64,000 bases of DNA from Tetracentron sinense (lineage: Eukaryota > Streptophyta > Magnoliopsida > Trochodendrales > Trochodendraceae): positions 6,002,434 to 6,066,433 of the forward strand of contig CM026573.1 in the NCBI GenBank assembly GCA_015143295.1, read 5' to 3'. The notes under the pieces were generated by a model. It was not told the origin of the DNA and ran no database searches. It was given only the letters and a program-made list of their open reading frames with translations. Every line of letters begins with the position of its first letter. Positions within the stretch are counted from its first letter, which is position 1. A program made the translations under genes and the position numbers. Positions 10,701 through 20,433 of this stretch are shown one piece after another.

Positions 10701-11385
10701 TGCACAGGTTGTCTATATAAGGAGTTCTGATGCAGAAGAAGCCGTTAAAAATTTACAAAAGATCAACCCATTTGGTCCTTCAGTGATCAGTTACGGGCTC
10801 CGGTATCTACCAGAACCTCTAAGGTTTTTGGAACTTGTTGGGAATTCAAGTCAGGCTCCAATCTCTCAGCCTCGAAATTCAAGTCAGGCTCCTATCTCTC
10901 AGCCACGAAATTCAAGTCAGGCTCCTATCTCTCAGCCACGAAATTCAAGTCAGGGTCCTATCTCTCAGCCTCGAAATTCAAGTCAGGCGCCTATCTCTCA
11001 GCCTCGAAATTCAAGTCAGGCTCCTATCTCTCAGCCTCAAAATTCAAGTCAGGCTCCCATCTCTCAGCCACGAAATTCAAGTCAGGCTCCTATCTCTCAG
11101 CCTCGAAATTCAAGTCAGGCTCCTATCTCTCAGCATCGAAATTCAAGTCAGGCTCCTACCTCTCAGCCTCGAAAGGGAGTCGAAATCCCTGCTAGCCCAT
11201 CTGTTTCCCTGCCTCCAGCTGGTGAGGCGCCACCACTTCACTCTATAAGGCAGAATCTTGAGATGATGACATCCATGCTTGCAAAGTCGGGGGATAAGCT
11301 ATCGCCAAAGGTGAAAGCCAACTTAGAAGGTGAAATTAAAGGCCTCTTGAAGAAGATAAGCACAATGAAGACTTCTTGCTCTTAG
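7753..11385 (+). CDS. PDP-like nuclear protein without a PWWP domain, intronless
   Basis: 1210 aa from ATG to TAG with no intron. The order is an acidic/polar N-terminus (1-270); Lys-rich nuclear-localisation-like tracts (about 285-385); a conserved family block (about 385-505, from KSKYLSPPYTDLGW to FFCRFRSSLYRNGSNYEVY); eight 51-aa charged repeats (about 510-925); an RRM-like fold (about 945-1020, LLLTFAPGFSLPSKDDL...GCAQVVY); ten 11-aa NSSQAPISQPR repeats (about 1031-1140); and a C-terminal helix (RQNLEMMTSMLAKSG...). The conserved block, RRM-like part and C-terminus resemble plant PWWP-domain proteins of the PDP group, which act in chromatin regulation. The N-terminal third has no WP-containing PWWP core, so it is either a PWWP-less paralogue or a member that lost the domain. 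A GT-AG pair near 11395-11457 may be a 3'-UTR intron. Confidence 0.85.
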   Translation: METPETLVDDSLAFQPAKSPIAEDKPLKEVSGTSDFPGSIEMDIKLEFPVEVSVAGVQGNGVKASVDKDVVVAADRFVEREVLIERRSVTGIEESMVGTGKNGGMGGEVVKNCLIDDGVSAETRMIEGSLGFLENGEESEVTRDNGKKRRDLFVTEVDSAVNEKKEVFVDEGSKADGASRLNVGDYAKKIGVSGTGISLIVDVHGSSVSIDKDNGSEMKCLLFSESKENPTSESKVREKSSSNQKSLCKEDEASSFKNGENPDANVTELLLSMNEIKNCGIVEGKGKGKGKEKVKDPSMKKKRNKDSEVRNDNDEAREALGGRKTASSSKKAKKTKLSRSPPTTEHQTPCVENGDARAKEERNMRSASRDRKKSKYLSPPYTDLGWVKKSLISIRDSETETPEVFEVSPGEECHSGAAFQLIGYPPNPSKKPGIGRSKSKRNQKKSVLEEINASADEMLYELLSTALDAQYLKEHQSSDSIEGFFCRFRSSLYRNGSNYEVYNKHPADQAGTKRESLDAKPGLLWEDSQETGYLSPEGKSQRKKRKRKEEAISESPQIKQSGTKRESLDAKPGLVPEDSQETAHLSTEGKSEQKKRKRKKEAISESCQIKLAGTKKESLNAKPILLREDFPETERHSPEGKSGQKKRKRKEEPISESPQIKVSGAKGDSLDVEAGLLREDLQVTDHLSPEGNSEQKRKQMEEAISESPQIKLASTERESLDGEPGLLRKDLQETNHLSPGGESEQKKRERKKEAISESPQIKLASTERESLNAEPGLLRKDMQVTKHLSPEGKSEQKKRNRKKEAISENPQIKLASTERESLDAGPGLLRKYLQVTNHLSPEGKSEQKPEGKSEQKKRKRKKEAISEGPQIKLASTMRESLDSGPGLLREDLQVTDHHSLEGKSEQKKIKRMEETILESPQIKLAAKTNHKKGKTNGESLQAALLLTFAPGFSLPSKDDLIMVFGRFGALNKLETEVLKDSGCAQVVYIRSSDAEEAVKNLQKINPFGPSVISYGLRYLPEPLRFLELVGNSSQAPISQPRNSSQAPISQPRNSSQAPISQPRNSSQGPISQPRNSSQAPISQPRNSSQAPISQPQNSSQAPISQPRNSSQAPISQPRNSSQAPISQHRNSSQAPTSQPRKGVEIPASPSVSLPPAGEAPPLHSIRQNLEMMTSMLAKSGDKLSPKVKANLEGEIKGLLKKISTMKTSCS
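9280..10527 (+). repeat. Coding minisatellite, eight units of about 153 bp
   Basis: Units start at 9283, 9436, 9589, 9742, 9892, 10045, 10198 and 10375. All spacings are multiples of three: 153, except one of 150 and one of 177. Each encodes a variant of GTKRESLDAKPGLL...KKRKRKEEAISESPQIK. Unit seven carries an extra 24 bp that duplicates PEGKSEQK. The reading frame is kept throughout. Confidence 0.95.
10843..11172 (+). repeat. Coding minisatellite, ten units of 33 bp
   Basis: Ten exact 33-bp steps from 10843 to the last unit at 11140. Each encodes NSSQAPISQPR with rare changes (QGP, QPQ, QHR, APT). Low divergence between units suggests recent expansion or homogenisation. The segment is predicted to be disordered and Ser/Gln/Pro-rich. 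Confidence 0.95.
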
Positions 11386-13530
11386 GCCGGATCTGTAAGA
11401 TATGAAGCTTTTCACTTTTCACTTTTCAACATCTTGTCTCCTTTTCTTTTCTGTAGGCAGCTGTTGATTTAGTTGAGATTTAGAGATCCATATCTCTGTC
11501 TCTTTGGGATGTTTGTATAGTGTATTTAGGAATAGTGAATCTGGTTCATTGAGGTTTTGGCATGGGAGTCTCACCAAGGATGTTGCCTTTCTAATATAAA
11601 TACCAACATCTAGGACTCTCTCTCACACATTTTTAAAATCGATCAGGAAACTCAAAAGTATATTCCTATATGTTAGAACATAACTCTTGAGGCATACCTG
11701 ATTGTCCTCGATAAGTATATTTGCTTGGGTCCAGGAAGCTGTTTGTGTTGCTGCTAGCAATCAAGCCTTGAGTGTATAACACTGATCCGAACTAACGGGT
11801 AAGCTGGTTCAGTTGAATTGGGTTAGTGGGTTAGGTGAACCATTGGCATCCCTAGCCAAGTCTCTGCTGTCAAGTCAGGTTGTTTCTTGTGGTTGGGTCA
11901 TCCCTGTGCTGGTCCTCTTAGTCCCTAAACCCGTCCATTCACTACAAGTTCTACTTCTGCCGAGGTAGATTCTTCTCAGTGAAAGCAGCTAGGACATCTG
12001 AGAATAGGGTCTTGTTCCCAGGTAGACAATTTCTTTGGTCTTTGTTAATCTTATTTCCAAAATCATACCAATTCTAGTGGCTGTTATAGTATAAAATGCT
12101 TTCATTATCAAATCTGCATCAAATACTTAATACATTCTATGCATTCTGCCATTCCCTCTCGGGGAAGGGTTAAAACCTGGGAATTAGAGGAACTTTGCAG
12201 AAACAGAGTAGAGACCAAAATCAACTATATGCACTAAGATAAGCAGTAGGAAATCTTCAGGTAACTGTAGGATGGTTGTCAAACTTGTACCAATACATAA
12301 TGCATGCATGCTATACTGTTCTTTTGCCAAACATTGGTTGACCAGATGATTGTAGCCATCCCAAGAAGTTGAAAGAGCAGATTGCCAGGGCCACGGTCCG
12401 TGGATCTTTTGTCTGCCTTAGCTATATATGGGGATCTGGAAGACGGGCCTAAGCTATGAATTTAAAGTTGGATTGGACAATCTTTCTATCTACACAGGTA
12501 CCCCTTGTGTTGGTAAGTTGCAACCATACTAAGAATATAACTGCCATTAATGGTTATTTTCCTTTTCCATGATGTGAGAGCTAGGCAAGCCTTAAAAGTA
12601 GTGAAGATGATTGTTTGTGACCATATGAAACTAACATGTTAAAACCTTAAATGTAGTGAAGATTTTTTTTTTTTTAAGGATATGAATCTGTATTCAGTTC
12701 TGCTAAAAACAGGGCTTCAGCTCAAAAGTAACCTCCCCAGAATTCATTAACCAGGAATCTGTATTCAGCAAAGATGAGATAGCTGCACCTACCAAGGAGA
12801 GCCCCTAGGCCAAAAAAGCAACCTGATCAGAAGATTTAACTAGGACTTCTAACTCAATTTTCAAATGGGTCACTAGTCTACTACCCAATTAACTGGAGAT
12901 AAATAATGGTCCGTTCTTTTGTTCTAAGGCTTATAAAGCTTGGCACTTCGCACTTTATCAGGATAGTTGGTAGGAAATTTGAGTCATTTTGTCAAGATTT
13001 CTAACCAGATTAATTCTTACCATCAAGAGATTTCAAGTCTTATCATCTTTTATGAGATTTGAAATCATTCATTTTGATGCATTTGAAGTTGTAACGGGAA
13101 TTGCAAGTTTTCAAAAGAAAATGCATCTTGCCAAATGACAACTTGCATAGTGCCGGACCCTACAAGTCACCGCAAAAGAATGGACCCTAATCAAAATCAT
13201 TTTTCCCAGAGAGAGGAGGGGGATTCCACCATTGCAAATTACAATCTGCCTAACAGCACCTTTGACAGATAATGGGATTCAAGATAAAGCTATGATGATA
13301 ATAGCCATCTATCCAAGAGTAGCAAAATTTAAACTTATGGGAGGTGGGAAACTGCGAATTCTTATCCAAGATGACAGAGTCTGCTGTAACAAAACCTACA
13401 GGAATCCAATAAATAAGGCTCTTTAATCCACCATGACAAAGACCATTGCTTATAAGTTCACTCTTCTCCACTTAGTCTTTGGCCTCCTTCAGTTTCTCTA
13501 ACCTCTAATTAGATCACCTTGATCTTTGCA
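11386..13530. other. Intergenic, 3' flank of the PDP-like gene
   Basis: No gene is supported. The first few hundred bases are probably 3' UTR, with a possible small intron ending TTTCTGTAG at about 11457. The rest is unremarkable AT-rich DNA with a T-run at 12664-12676. Short frames at 13232-13471 have no recognisable content. Confidence 0.6.
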
Positions 13531-13677
13531 GTTGAATCAAACTTCTCCAACTTCACATCAAATGTTGCCTTCTTCTCCCCAGCGTTTGAAGATCTGCCAA
13601 GAGGACCCAAGTCCACGCCTTCGGATGAAATTGATTGCATCTTGGGATCCCTTACCGTCTCTGAGTGGCATCAATAG
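13531..13677 (+). pseudogene. Orphan exon-like open frame, 48 codons
   Basis: A pyrimidine stretch ending TTTGCAG precedes a frame containing FFSPAFEDLPRGP and SDEIDCILGSLT, which ends at TAG and is followed by GTTCAG. The composition looks protein-like and the acceptor is reasonable, but no neighbouring exon or family was recognised. It may be a captured exon or a gene relic. Confidence 0.25.
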
Positions 13678-15141
13678 GTTCAGCAAGCTGGGCAATCTTA
13701 TGAGGAGAAAGAAGGGTATTTGTAGTTGGGGTTGGTCTTGGAATCTCTTGGAAGAAAATCAGGTTGTAAAAGACAGACATGGGAAAGGATCAGTTATCTC
13801 AGGGAGAGAGGCAGACAGTTCTAAGAAACAAGGATCTTCATGGTTTGGAGGATTCCATTCATGATTTGAACTATCAATGGGTGTACTCAAAACGCTCTAA
13901 CCAGCAAAACAAAATTATAGCTGTATGTCAAACTCTTAACTTTTGCTGTAAAAGAACCATTTGAATTTATACCTTACTGTATCACTACATGGACTGGTTT
14001 GTGATCGAAATTTGACTCTTCTAAGGATTTTTTGTTTTTGTTTTTGTTATTGGCAAAATCTGTTTAGTGGGTTAGTAGTTAGTTGTGAGATGACTTGCAA
14101 CAGAAGGACTCCAAACCTGGCCTCCCAAAGGGGGAGGTATGCTACTGTTGTGATGTAACAGTAGTTGGCTTGACATGGCACCAAAAGCCTACAGCAGGCA
14201 TGCTATTGGTCTAGCCCTACACAGGCATTCCTTACTCCCAGTCAAAACCAACACATGTCTTTATGGGAGTAGAGAATGCCGAGCAAAACAATTCAAAAGA
14301 AATAGCTTTTCCACCGCAACACGTCTTTTCCAAAACATTTAAATATTCCTCTTATAATTTTTTATTTTTTATTTTTAGATTGAGGAAGACGAATAGCTCT
14401 TTGGGCTACTACAACAGGGGCTGTTGCTAATCCACACTAAGCAGAATAAGGAATTAAGGATGAGCAAGAGACTAGCTGTTGCTCTGATGGGCACAAGCCC
14501 AAGTACATGGTGCCATGGCAGGAAAGTATAGGCCATTTACTGTTGTGGTGCCATTACAACAGTATTTGCTATTCTACACTCTTATTCAGCTATTGACACA
14601 CTACTCCAGAGAAATTTTCCTTCACTGAAAACTATTGCTTTTTTCTTTGCTTTTCTCGACACAGTCATCAATAATACACTCACTCACAACCACACAAAGA
14701 GGTACTAACAAAGTACTCCCACATCTTTCTTCTAAAAAGCAATTAGGAATGCTAGTCTCACTCTCCTATTGTACTCTCCACTTTTCCGGGAAAAAAAATA
14801 AAAGGATTTGGTGGCTGCCACCATAAAATCCTTGTCTTCCTTGTCCGAAAAAGAGAGAATGCAATGGGGGGAGAGTGTGGCTAGCAAAATCTATATTTTA
14901 TACTTACTCATTACAAAAAGGCAAATCGTAGACCTTTGAATGTCTTACTCCAAGACACCCCAACAACAGAAAAGGAAAAACATGATAAGCCATTCTCTTC
15001 CCTTTAGTCTTTTCTCATATTCTCCATTCAAACTCCTCCATAGTAATTTAAAAGTGAACTGGAAGACAACCTTGGCAAAAAGAAACATCTTAAGAACTTT
15101 CATTCAATATATGGAATACACTAACAACTAGTTGGATTAAT
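13678..15141. other. Intergenic, downstream of the Dof gene
   Basis: No gene is supported. The 14160-14560 part has weakly mirrored words (CTGTTGTGATGTAACAGTAG and CCATTACAACAGT). A stretch at 14310-14440 resembles 26330-26440, so a diverged repeat is likely. The minus-strand 3' UTR of the Dof gene should occupy the right-hand end. Confidence 0.5.
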
Positions 15142-16787
15142 CTAGACTAATGTGTTTGTTGTGGATGATCCGTAGCCGTTCATCGCGCCAGTCCACGTCC
15201 CCAGACCGTTGAGATATCCGAATGAATCTTTTCCAACCTCAGAGCAACCTTGTTCTTGCATCCAATCAAGGGTCAATGACTTGTTGTTAGGCTTCATTTC
15301 CATTGCATTTGGATCTCCACTTCCTCCAAATGGAACCATATTGCAACTGTCCATGAAACTTCCATTGTTCCCCTCAAGGGAATTCCCAAATGGAGAGTAA
15401 AGAGAATGGAGATTAGAAGGGTTGAACCCATGACCTACACCTCCTCCAAGGTCCCCCACAAGACCCAATTCAGTATTCCCCATGAAGCCATGGTTTCTAC
15501 TAGAATTTCCCAATATGGCATCAATCTTATTTTCCATGAAATCAATTGGTATGGGGTTCTCTAATATAGAATTGTAGTTACTCTCCATGATGTGGGGACT
15601 TCCATGATCTCCATGGTTTCCTGGTATAGTTGTGAGGTGCGACAATTGTAGCTCGGGGAACGAAAGTTGCAGATCGGTCGGGTCGCGAGAAGGCGAGTTT
15701 GATTTTTTAGCATTCACTTTCTTGTTCTTTCTGCAGCCACCACCCACAGGAATGTTCCTTAGGGATCCTCCTTTAGTCCAATACCTTCTACAGGTCTTGC
15801 AGAAGTACCTTGGTTGAGAGAGGCTATAGTTGTTGTAGTAGCAAAACTTGGTATGTGTTGAGTCACACCTTGGGCACTTGAGAGCTTGGTCATGCTGTGG
15901 CCTTAGTCTCCTCTCTAGCAATGGTCCTGAGCATGTGATCATGTCCCCAGATGGTGGGGATGAATCCATTCCTACGATCCCCTGATTTCACAACGAAAAA
16001 TCATAGCAATGTGTGTCAGATTCGCGATCTACAATACATTCCACCTCCTTTCTAAACATAGTCAGAACTTCTGACAAAATAATGTGAGAAATCCAAGACT
16101 TAAAATTCAATAACCCTACGTTTTGTTACCGAGAAAATAAATGAAAAAAGAGAATAGAAAATTGGACAAAACTCAACTAAGAATTGTATTAAAAATCCAC
16201 AAATTCCTTTTTGTTTTCTACCTTTTCACTTATTTTCTCAGCAACCAAACATACCTAAAGGACAATATAAATGCAAAATCCACCAATCTAGTTGCACCCC
16301 ATATACAATTAAGGGCATTGTCAGGGGTCAATATAGGCAATTGTATAAATCTATTCAAATCTAACTCAACTAATCTAATCTAATCTAGTTTTCAAATTCA
16401 AATATACTTATTAATTATGATATACAATGTATCTCATCACATCTTATCATCCTACTATACTCTCTATCAGCGTGGTGGTTAGTGGATTAGCAGGTGTACA
16501 CGCAAATTTGGAGGGTCTCAAAAGGACGTGACACCCGAACTAATGCTCTTGATTTCTTTCTAGCTTTAGAACTTCCATACTAGTTAGTAAAGAAGCATGA
16601 ATGAATTAGAGTTATTTCCCACACTGTCTAGTCTTAAAAGTTTAAAATGGCTCTCCTGTGACATTTTCGTGCCTCATATAGATTACAATTATTAGAAAAT
16701 TAACTGAAAAGAAGTACAACGATAAGTTTGTTGAGGGAAGACTCAAATGAATGCATGGAATACCTGGAGCCACTCAGATGTATCCAT
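15142..16787 (-). CDS. DOF5.6: Dof zinc-finger transcription factor, DOF5.6/HCA2-like, two exons
   Basis: Exon 1 is 16764-16787 (eight codons, MDTSEWLQ, then GTATTC). Exon 2 is 15142-15981, beginning GIVG after a CAG acceptor. The intron (15982-16763, 782 bp) is in phase 0, giving 287 aa. The Dof finger has [21 protein letters not shown] and [12 protein letters not shown] (C-X2-C-X21-C-X2-C). C-terminal blocks [20 protein letters not shown] and [17 protein letters not shown] match the DOF5.6/HCA2 group, known to promote cambial and vascular divisions and to bind AAAG sites in the nucleus. The exon-1 SEWLQ resembles the short N-terminus of that group. Starting at the second methionine (15969) would also be open, but the spliced start is better supported. 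Nothing looks broken. Confidence 0.9.
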
Positions 16788-16895
16788 GCAAACTTGGAGA
16801 GAAGTAAGTCCCATTCACCAAGGAAGAATGACAAAAGCAGCTATGGCCAGACCTTCCCTTCAAAGACCCTCCATTTTAACTCCTTCAATGCTACT

Positions 16896-16900
<5 letters not shown>

Positions 16901-16926
<26 letters not shown>
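16901..16926. repeat. (GA)13 microsatellite in the Dof 5' leader or promoter
   Basis: An uninterrupted GA tract (CT on the gene's strand) lies about 115 bp upstream of the Dof start codon. CT-rich leaders are common at plant promoters and bind GAGA-type factors; here it is only positional evidence. Confidence 0.9.
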
Positions 16927-18080
16927 ATTAGATGGTTTGTATGGTAGGGACTAGGGAGGGTGGGTGTGAATATGAAGGGAGAAAAAGGCAGTGGAGCTTC
17001 TGCTACTGCTGGTCTTCTCTTCCTCAGTAGCAACTCTCATGGACCCCACCTTGTCTATAACATCTGGACCCCACATCTTTGGCTCAGCTTGACCAAGTCT
17101 AGTCTGGTGATGCAACGGCTCTGATGTCAGTCGTTCCTGGCTGGTGATTGCATGAACCGTTGGTTTTAACGGGGATTGGATTCTTTGGCCTGGGGACACC
17201 GTCAGAAGTAACGGCGTCATCGTCAAATGTCTGTGTTTTGAGGTGACAGAACTTGGAATATTTGGGTCCTCAAAAAAAGTGCAAACCGAAAGAGCACTCC
17301 ATTTGGGGGCCCATATGATAGGACCCTCTAGCTCGCCTCCTCCAAGCAAAGGATAGATTCTCTACGTTTAGTACCCTGACACGTGCACATGTAGTCTCTC
17401 CCTCCACTGATTTTTCCCCATTTCTCAGGCCGTCTGGCCCTCATCCCACAGATTGGCACGTGTATCTTTTAATACCTTTGAACTGTGATTAAGATTCACT
17501 AACCCTTAGGATTTAACCATGTAACCTTTGGTTTTTAAAAAAAGTATTAAAAATTTTTAATTATAAGAGTTAAGATTCTTTAATTAGGGTTAAAAAGACA
17601 ATTACAAGGATTGTGAGTAGGCTAGACGGCCAACCAAATCGGATCCCCTCCGGTGAGTGACTCGGAAGAAGATAGCTCCAAGAGGGTACGGGATTCCGTC
17701 TTGCCCTCAATTGACAAAAACCACCATCTGGCTCCCATCCCACAAGTCAACACTTGTCCCCTTTATCATACCTTAATTGTGGTTAAGATTTATTAACCCT
17801 TAGAATTCAATCATGTAACCTTGTTTTTTTTAAAAAAATATTACATGTACCAGTGGTAGCATGTATCACCGCTTAGGAGGTTGGAGATTGATTTCTTTGA
17901 GTTGGTGTGATATTTAAAAGTCCACCATTTTGCCAAACTAAAATGCTAAACTTTTGACTTCTAACCAATACATAGATAAAAACACTATTAACCCAGGCTG
18001 CAGTAGCAATCCTATAATTATAGAGAATGTTTTGTAAAATTATCAATGTCTCTCTCAATAATTATAAAAGTGTCACCACC
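16927..18080. promoter_or_regulatory. Upstream region of the Dof gene with foldback-repeat arms
   Basis: No gene is supported. ACACGTGC (G-box core) lies at 17379-17386 and GCACGTGT at 17456-17463. Two copies of the dispersed arm (GTGATTAAGATTCACTAACCC near 17485, GTGGTTAAGATTTATTAACCC near 17775), each followed by ATGTAACC and T/A runs, belong to the foldback family seen at 23.5, 28 and 63 kb. Confidence 0.45.
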
Positions 18081-18083
18081 TTA

Positions 18084-18478
18084 GAGCATTCCTAGCAGCC
18101 TAATCAAATTTCACTCATCAAAATAGCCAAAACTCATAAAAAGTCATGTTGGTGAGTCAATTTTTTAAAACAATCCCACTCAACCTCACCAAAATAGCCA
18201 AAATTTTAATTATTTTATTATTTGTCTCTTCCATAATTAAAAAAAAAAAAAAGAGAAACCTTTATTTTATTTGTGTGGGCCCACAAAGACGGAGGAAAAG
18301 AGAGGTTTTGAACTTTGGTGAGTGTACAATGATTCACCAAAGTTGGTGAGTAATGTACACTCACCAAACGGTAAACATAAAATTGGTGAAACTGCTGGGA
18401 CGCTATTTCACACTTTTTAGTTATCTGGCTCACCAAAGTGACCAAAAAGTCATTTTGGTTAGGTTGCTAGGAATGCTC
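18084..18478. mobile_element. Tourist/Harbinger-type MITE, TSD TTA
   Basis: GAGCATTCCTAGCAGCCTAA at the left is mirrored by TTAGGTTGCTAGGAATGCTC at the right. It is flanked by TTA at 18081-18083 and 18479-18481. It is 395 bp and non-coding. The GAGCAT terminus and 3-bp TTA target fit PIF/Harbinger MITEs. Confidence 0.85.
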
Positions 18479-18689
18479 TTATTACACTCTAAAGGTGAGC
18501 TTTACTTTTTTTGCTGTGAAATTTAGCTAAACCCTTTTAAAATGAAAATTATAAAAAAAAGACTTGATAATACCAGGAACACAGATCTTGTGTTTGATAA
18601 TATAAAAATTCGCATTACGTACTGGGATGAATTTAACCATTAATTTATACTTTTAGTAACATGACCTTTGGGGCACACAATTTTGTGTC

Positions 18690-18875
18690 AACTTGCACAT
18701 GCAATAGGCATCCACACTTCAATAGGCACCTGTGATAAATAGGGGGAGAAGTAATTTCATTTTCTCCCTATGATTTTGATTTCTCCCCATTTAATATTTC
18801 CCCCCTTTTTTTATCGCCAGGTGTCCATTAAAGTATGATGCCCGAGCGAATCTGAAGCCACAAAAGAATAAAAAA
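18690..18875. mobile_element. MITE relic related to 28466-28745
   Basis: ATTTCATTTTCTCCC, GATTTTGATTTCTCCCC and ATCGCCAGGTGTC match the core of the foldback MITEs at 28466-28745 and 33016-33294. Ends are eroded and no target duplication was found. Confidence 0.5.
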
Positions 18876-19064
18876 AGATTGGAGATCTAATACCATTCTA
18901 TTCTGTCGTGTGCATGTGTGATAGGTTCAACACAAATTGCATATCTTGATCTATTTATAGATATGTTGGATCCAATTCGGTTCTTGATTTCAGATTGTGC
19001 ATATTCAGTGATTCATTCCATTAAGATTCAACTCAATTAATATTATATATGCATTACATATATC

Positions 19065-20433
19065 TGAAAGGGAAAAATCCCGTACATGCCACACGTCTAT
19101 AGCTGCTTTGATGGTAGAGGAATAATAGCAAAACTCCACCTGTGAATGAGTCTGAGGGGACGGGTGTGCACCCTGAAATAAGCTCCGATGATAAAGTCAG
19201 TATAAGGCGCAAGCACATGAACATATGAATATAATAGTATAAAGATACTTATCGTGAGGTTACTGGGTATATGCACTTGAGGATGAGCTCTGGTGTTATG
19301 CTCTGGAGATTATAGCTCAGGAGGCACAAAGAATATGGCTCAGACAACGTAACTCTGACAAGGCACAGACAACGTAGCTCTGACAAGGCACAGACAACGT
19401 AGCTCTGATAAGGTACAGACAACGTAGCTCTGATAAGACACGGACAACGTAGCTCTGATAAGGCACAGACAACGTAGCTTTGATAAGGTAACTCAGATAA
19501 GGCATCGACAACGTAGCTCGGATAAGGCACAGACAACGTAGCTCAGATAAGGCACCGACAACGTAGCTCGGATAAGGCACGGACAACGTAGCTCTGACAA
19601 CGTAGCTCAGATAAGGCACCGAAAACGTAGCTCGGATAACGTAGCTCAGATAAGGCACCGACAACGTAGCTCAGATAAGGCACTGACAACGTAGCTCTAG
19701 CTCGGATAACATAGCTCTGATAACGTATACGTTGTGCATCCGTTGTGCATCAGACAACGGGTACGTTGTACATCAGACAACGTGTACGTTGTGCATCAGA
19801 CAACGGGTACGTTGTGCATCAGACAACGGGTACGTTGTACATCAGACAACATGTACGTTGTGCATCAGACAACGGACAACGAGCTCAGCACTACTCACAA
19901 CACAACGTGACAACGGATTCGGCACCATTCACAGCAGACAACGCTACAACGGATTCGGCACCATTCACAGCAGACAACGCTACAATGGATTCGGCACCAT
20001 TCACAGCCTATTTGAGAGAATCTGGTGACCATAATAGATTGTGAGGCCATAAAGAGCATCAAGTAGCCGGATAACACCAAAGGAAGATGAGAGAATCAGG
20101 TGAGTGGCCGCCTGCATAGCCCTTTGGGGTAGGGGTGAGAATGACTCAAGCTTCTCAGATCTCCCTCTTCCTCTTCTTGTTCTGCCCTTTCTCTCATCTC
20201 TTGCCTTTCGCACCATCCTCCCCTTCTTTCTGGTGATTCTTGCTTATTTATAGGCATTTGAAGTCATCATGACTTGTGTAGTCATGATGAGGTCACCTGT
20301 CAGACAACACTCATGAGAGCCAGCACATAGCCCAAGTGGGCTTATGTCGGCTAAATTGTTAGAATTTGTTAGAGTGAGAAATCCCTATTTTACCCCTTCT
20401 TTTTACTCATTTTTACGAATTTTATCCGTTACA
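19065..20433 (-). repeat. 3' LTR (in element orientation) of the non-autonomous element
   Basis: On the minus strand it starts TGTAACGGATAAAATTCG and ends CCCTTTCA. Most of it is closely similar to the right LTR; length differences lie in the minisatellite arrays. Long open frames through the arrays are a by-product of stop-free repeats. Confidence 0.9.
19340..20010. repeat. ACAACG-core minisatellite arrays, left LTR
   Basis: Three successive arrays share an ACAACG or CGTTGT core: GATAAGGCACAGACAACGTAGCTC-type units (19340-19725), ACAACGGGTACGTTGTGCATC-type units (19735-19880), and ACAACGGATTCGGCACCATTC-type units (19905-20005). Unit length and order vary from copy to copy. Confidence 0.9.

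Noticed and set aside
9280..11172. CRISPR-like regular repeats
   Set aside because: Repeats are contiguous, coding and in frame, with no unique spacers; this is a plant genome.
16951..17349. 132-codon minus-strand frame upstream of the Dof gene
   Set aside because: No domain, low-complexity composition, and it lies in the promoter and leader region; chance frame.
19249..19664. Long overlapping minus-strand frames (SYVVCALSELR-type repeats), also at 21777-22338 and 39505-39993
   Set aside because: They are open in several frames at once because the LTR minisatellite units contain no stop codons; the proteins are repeat shadows.
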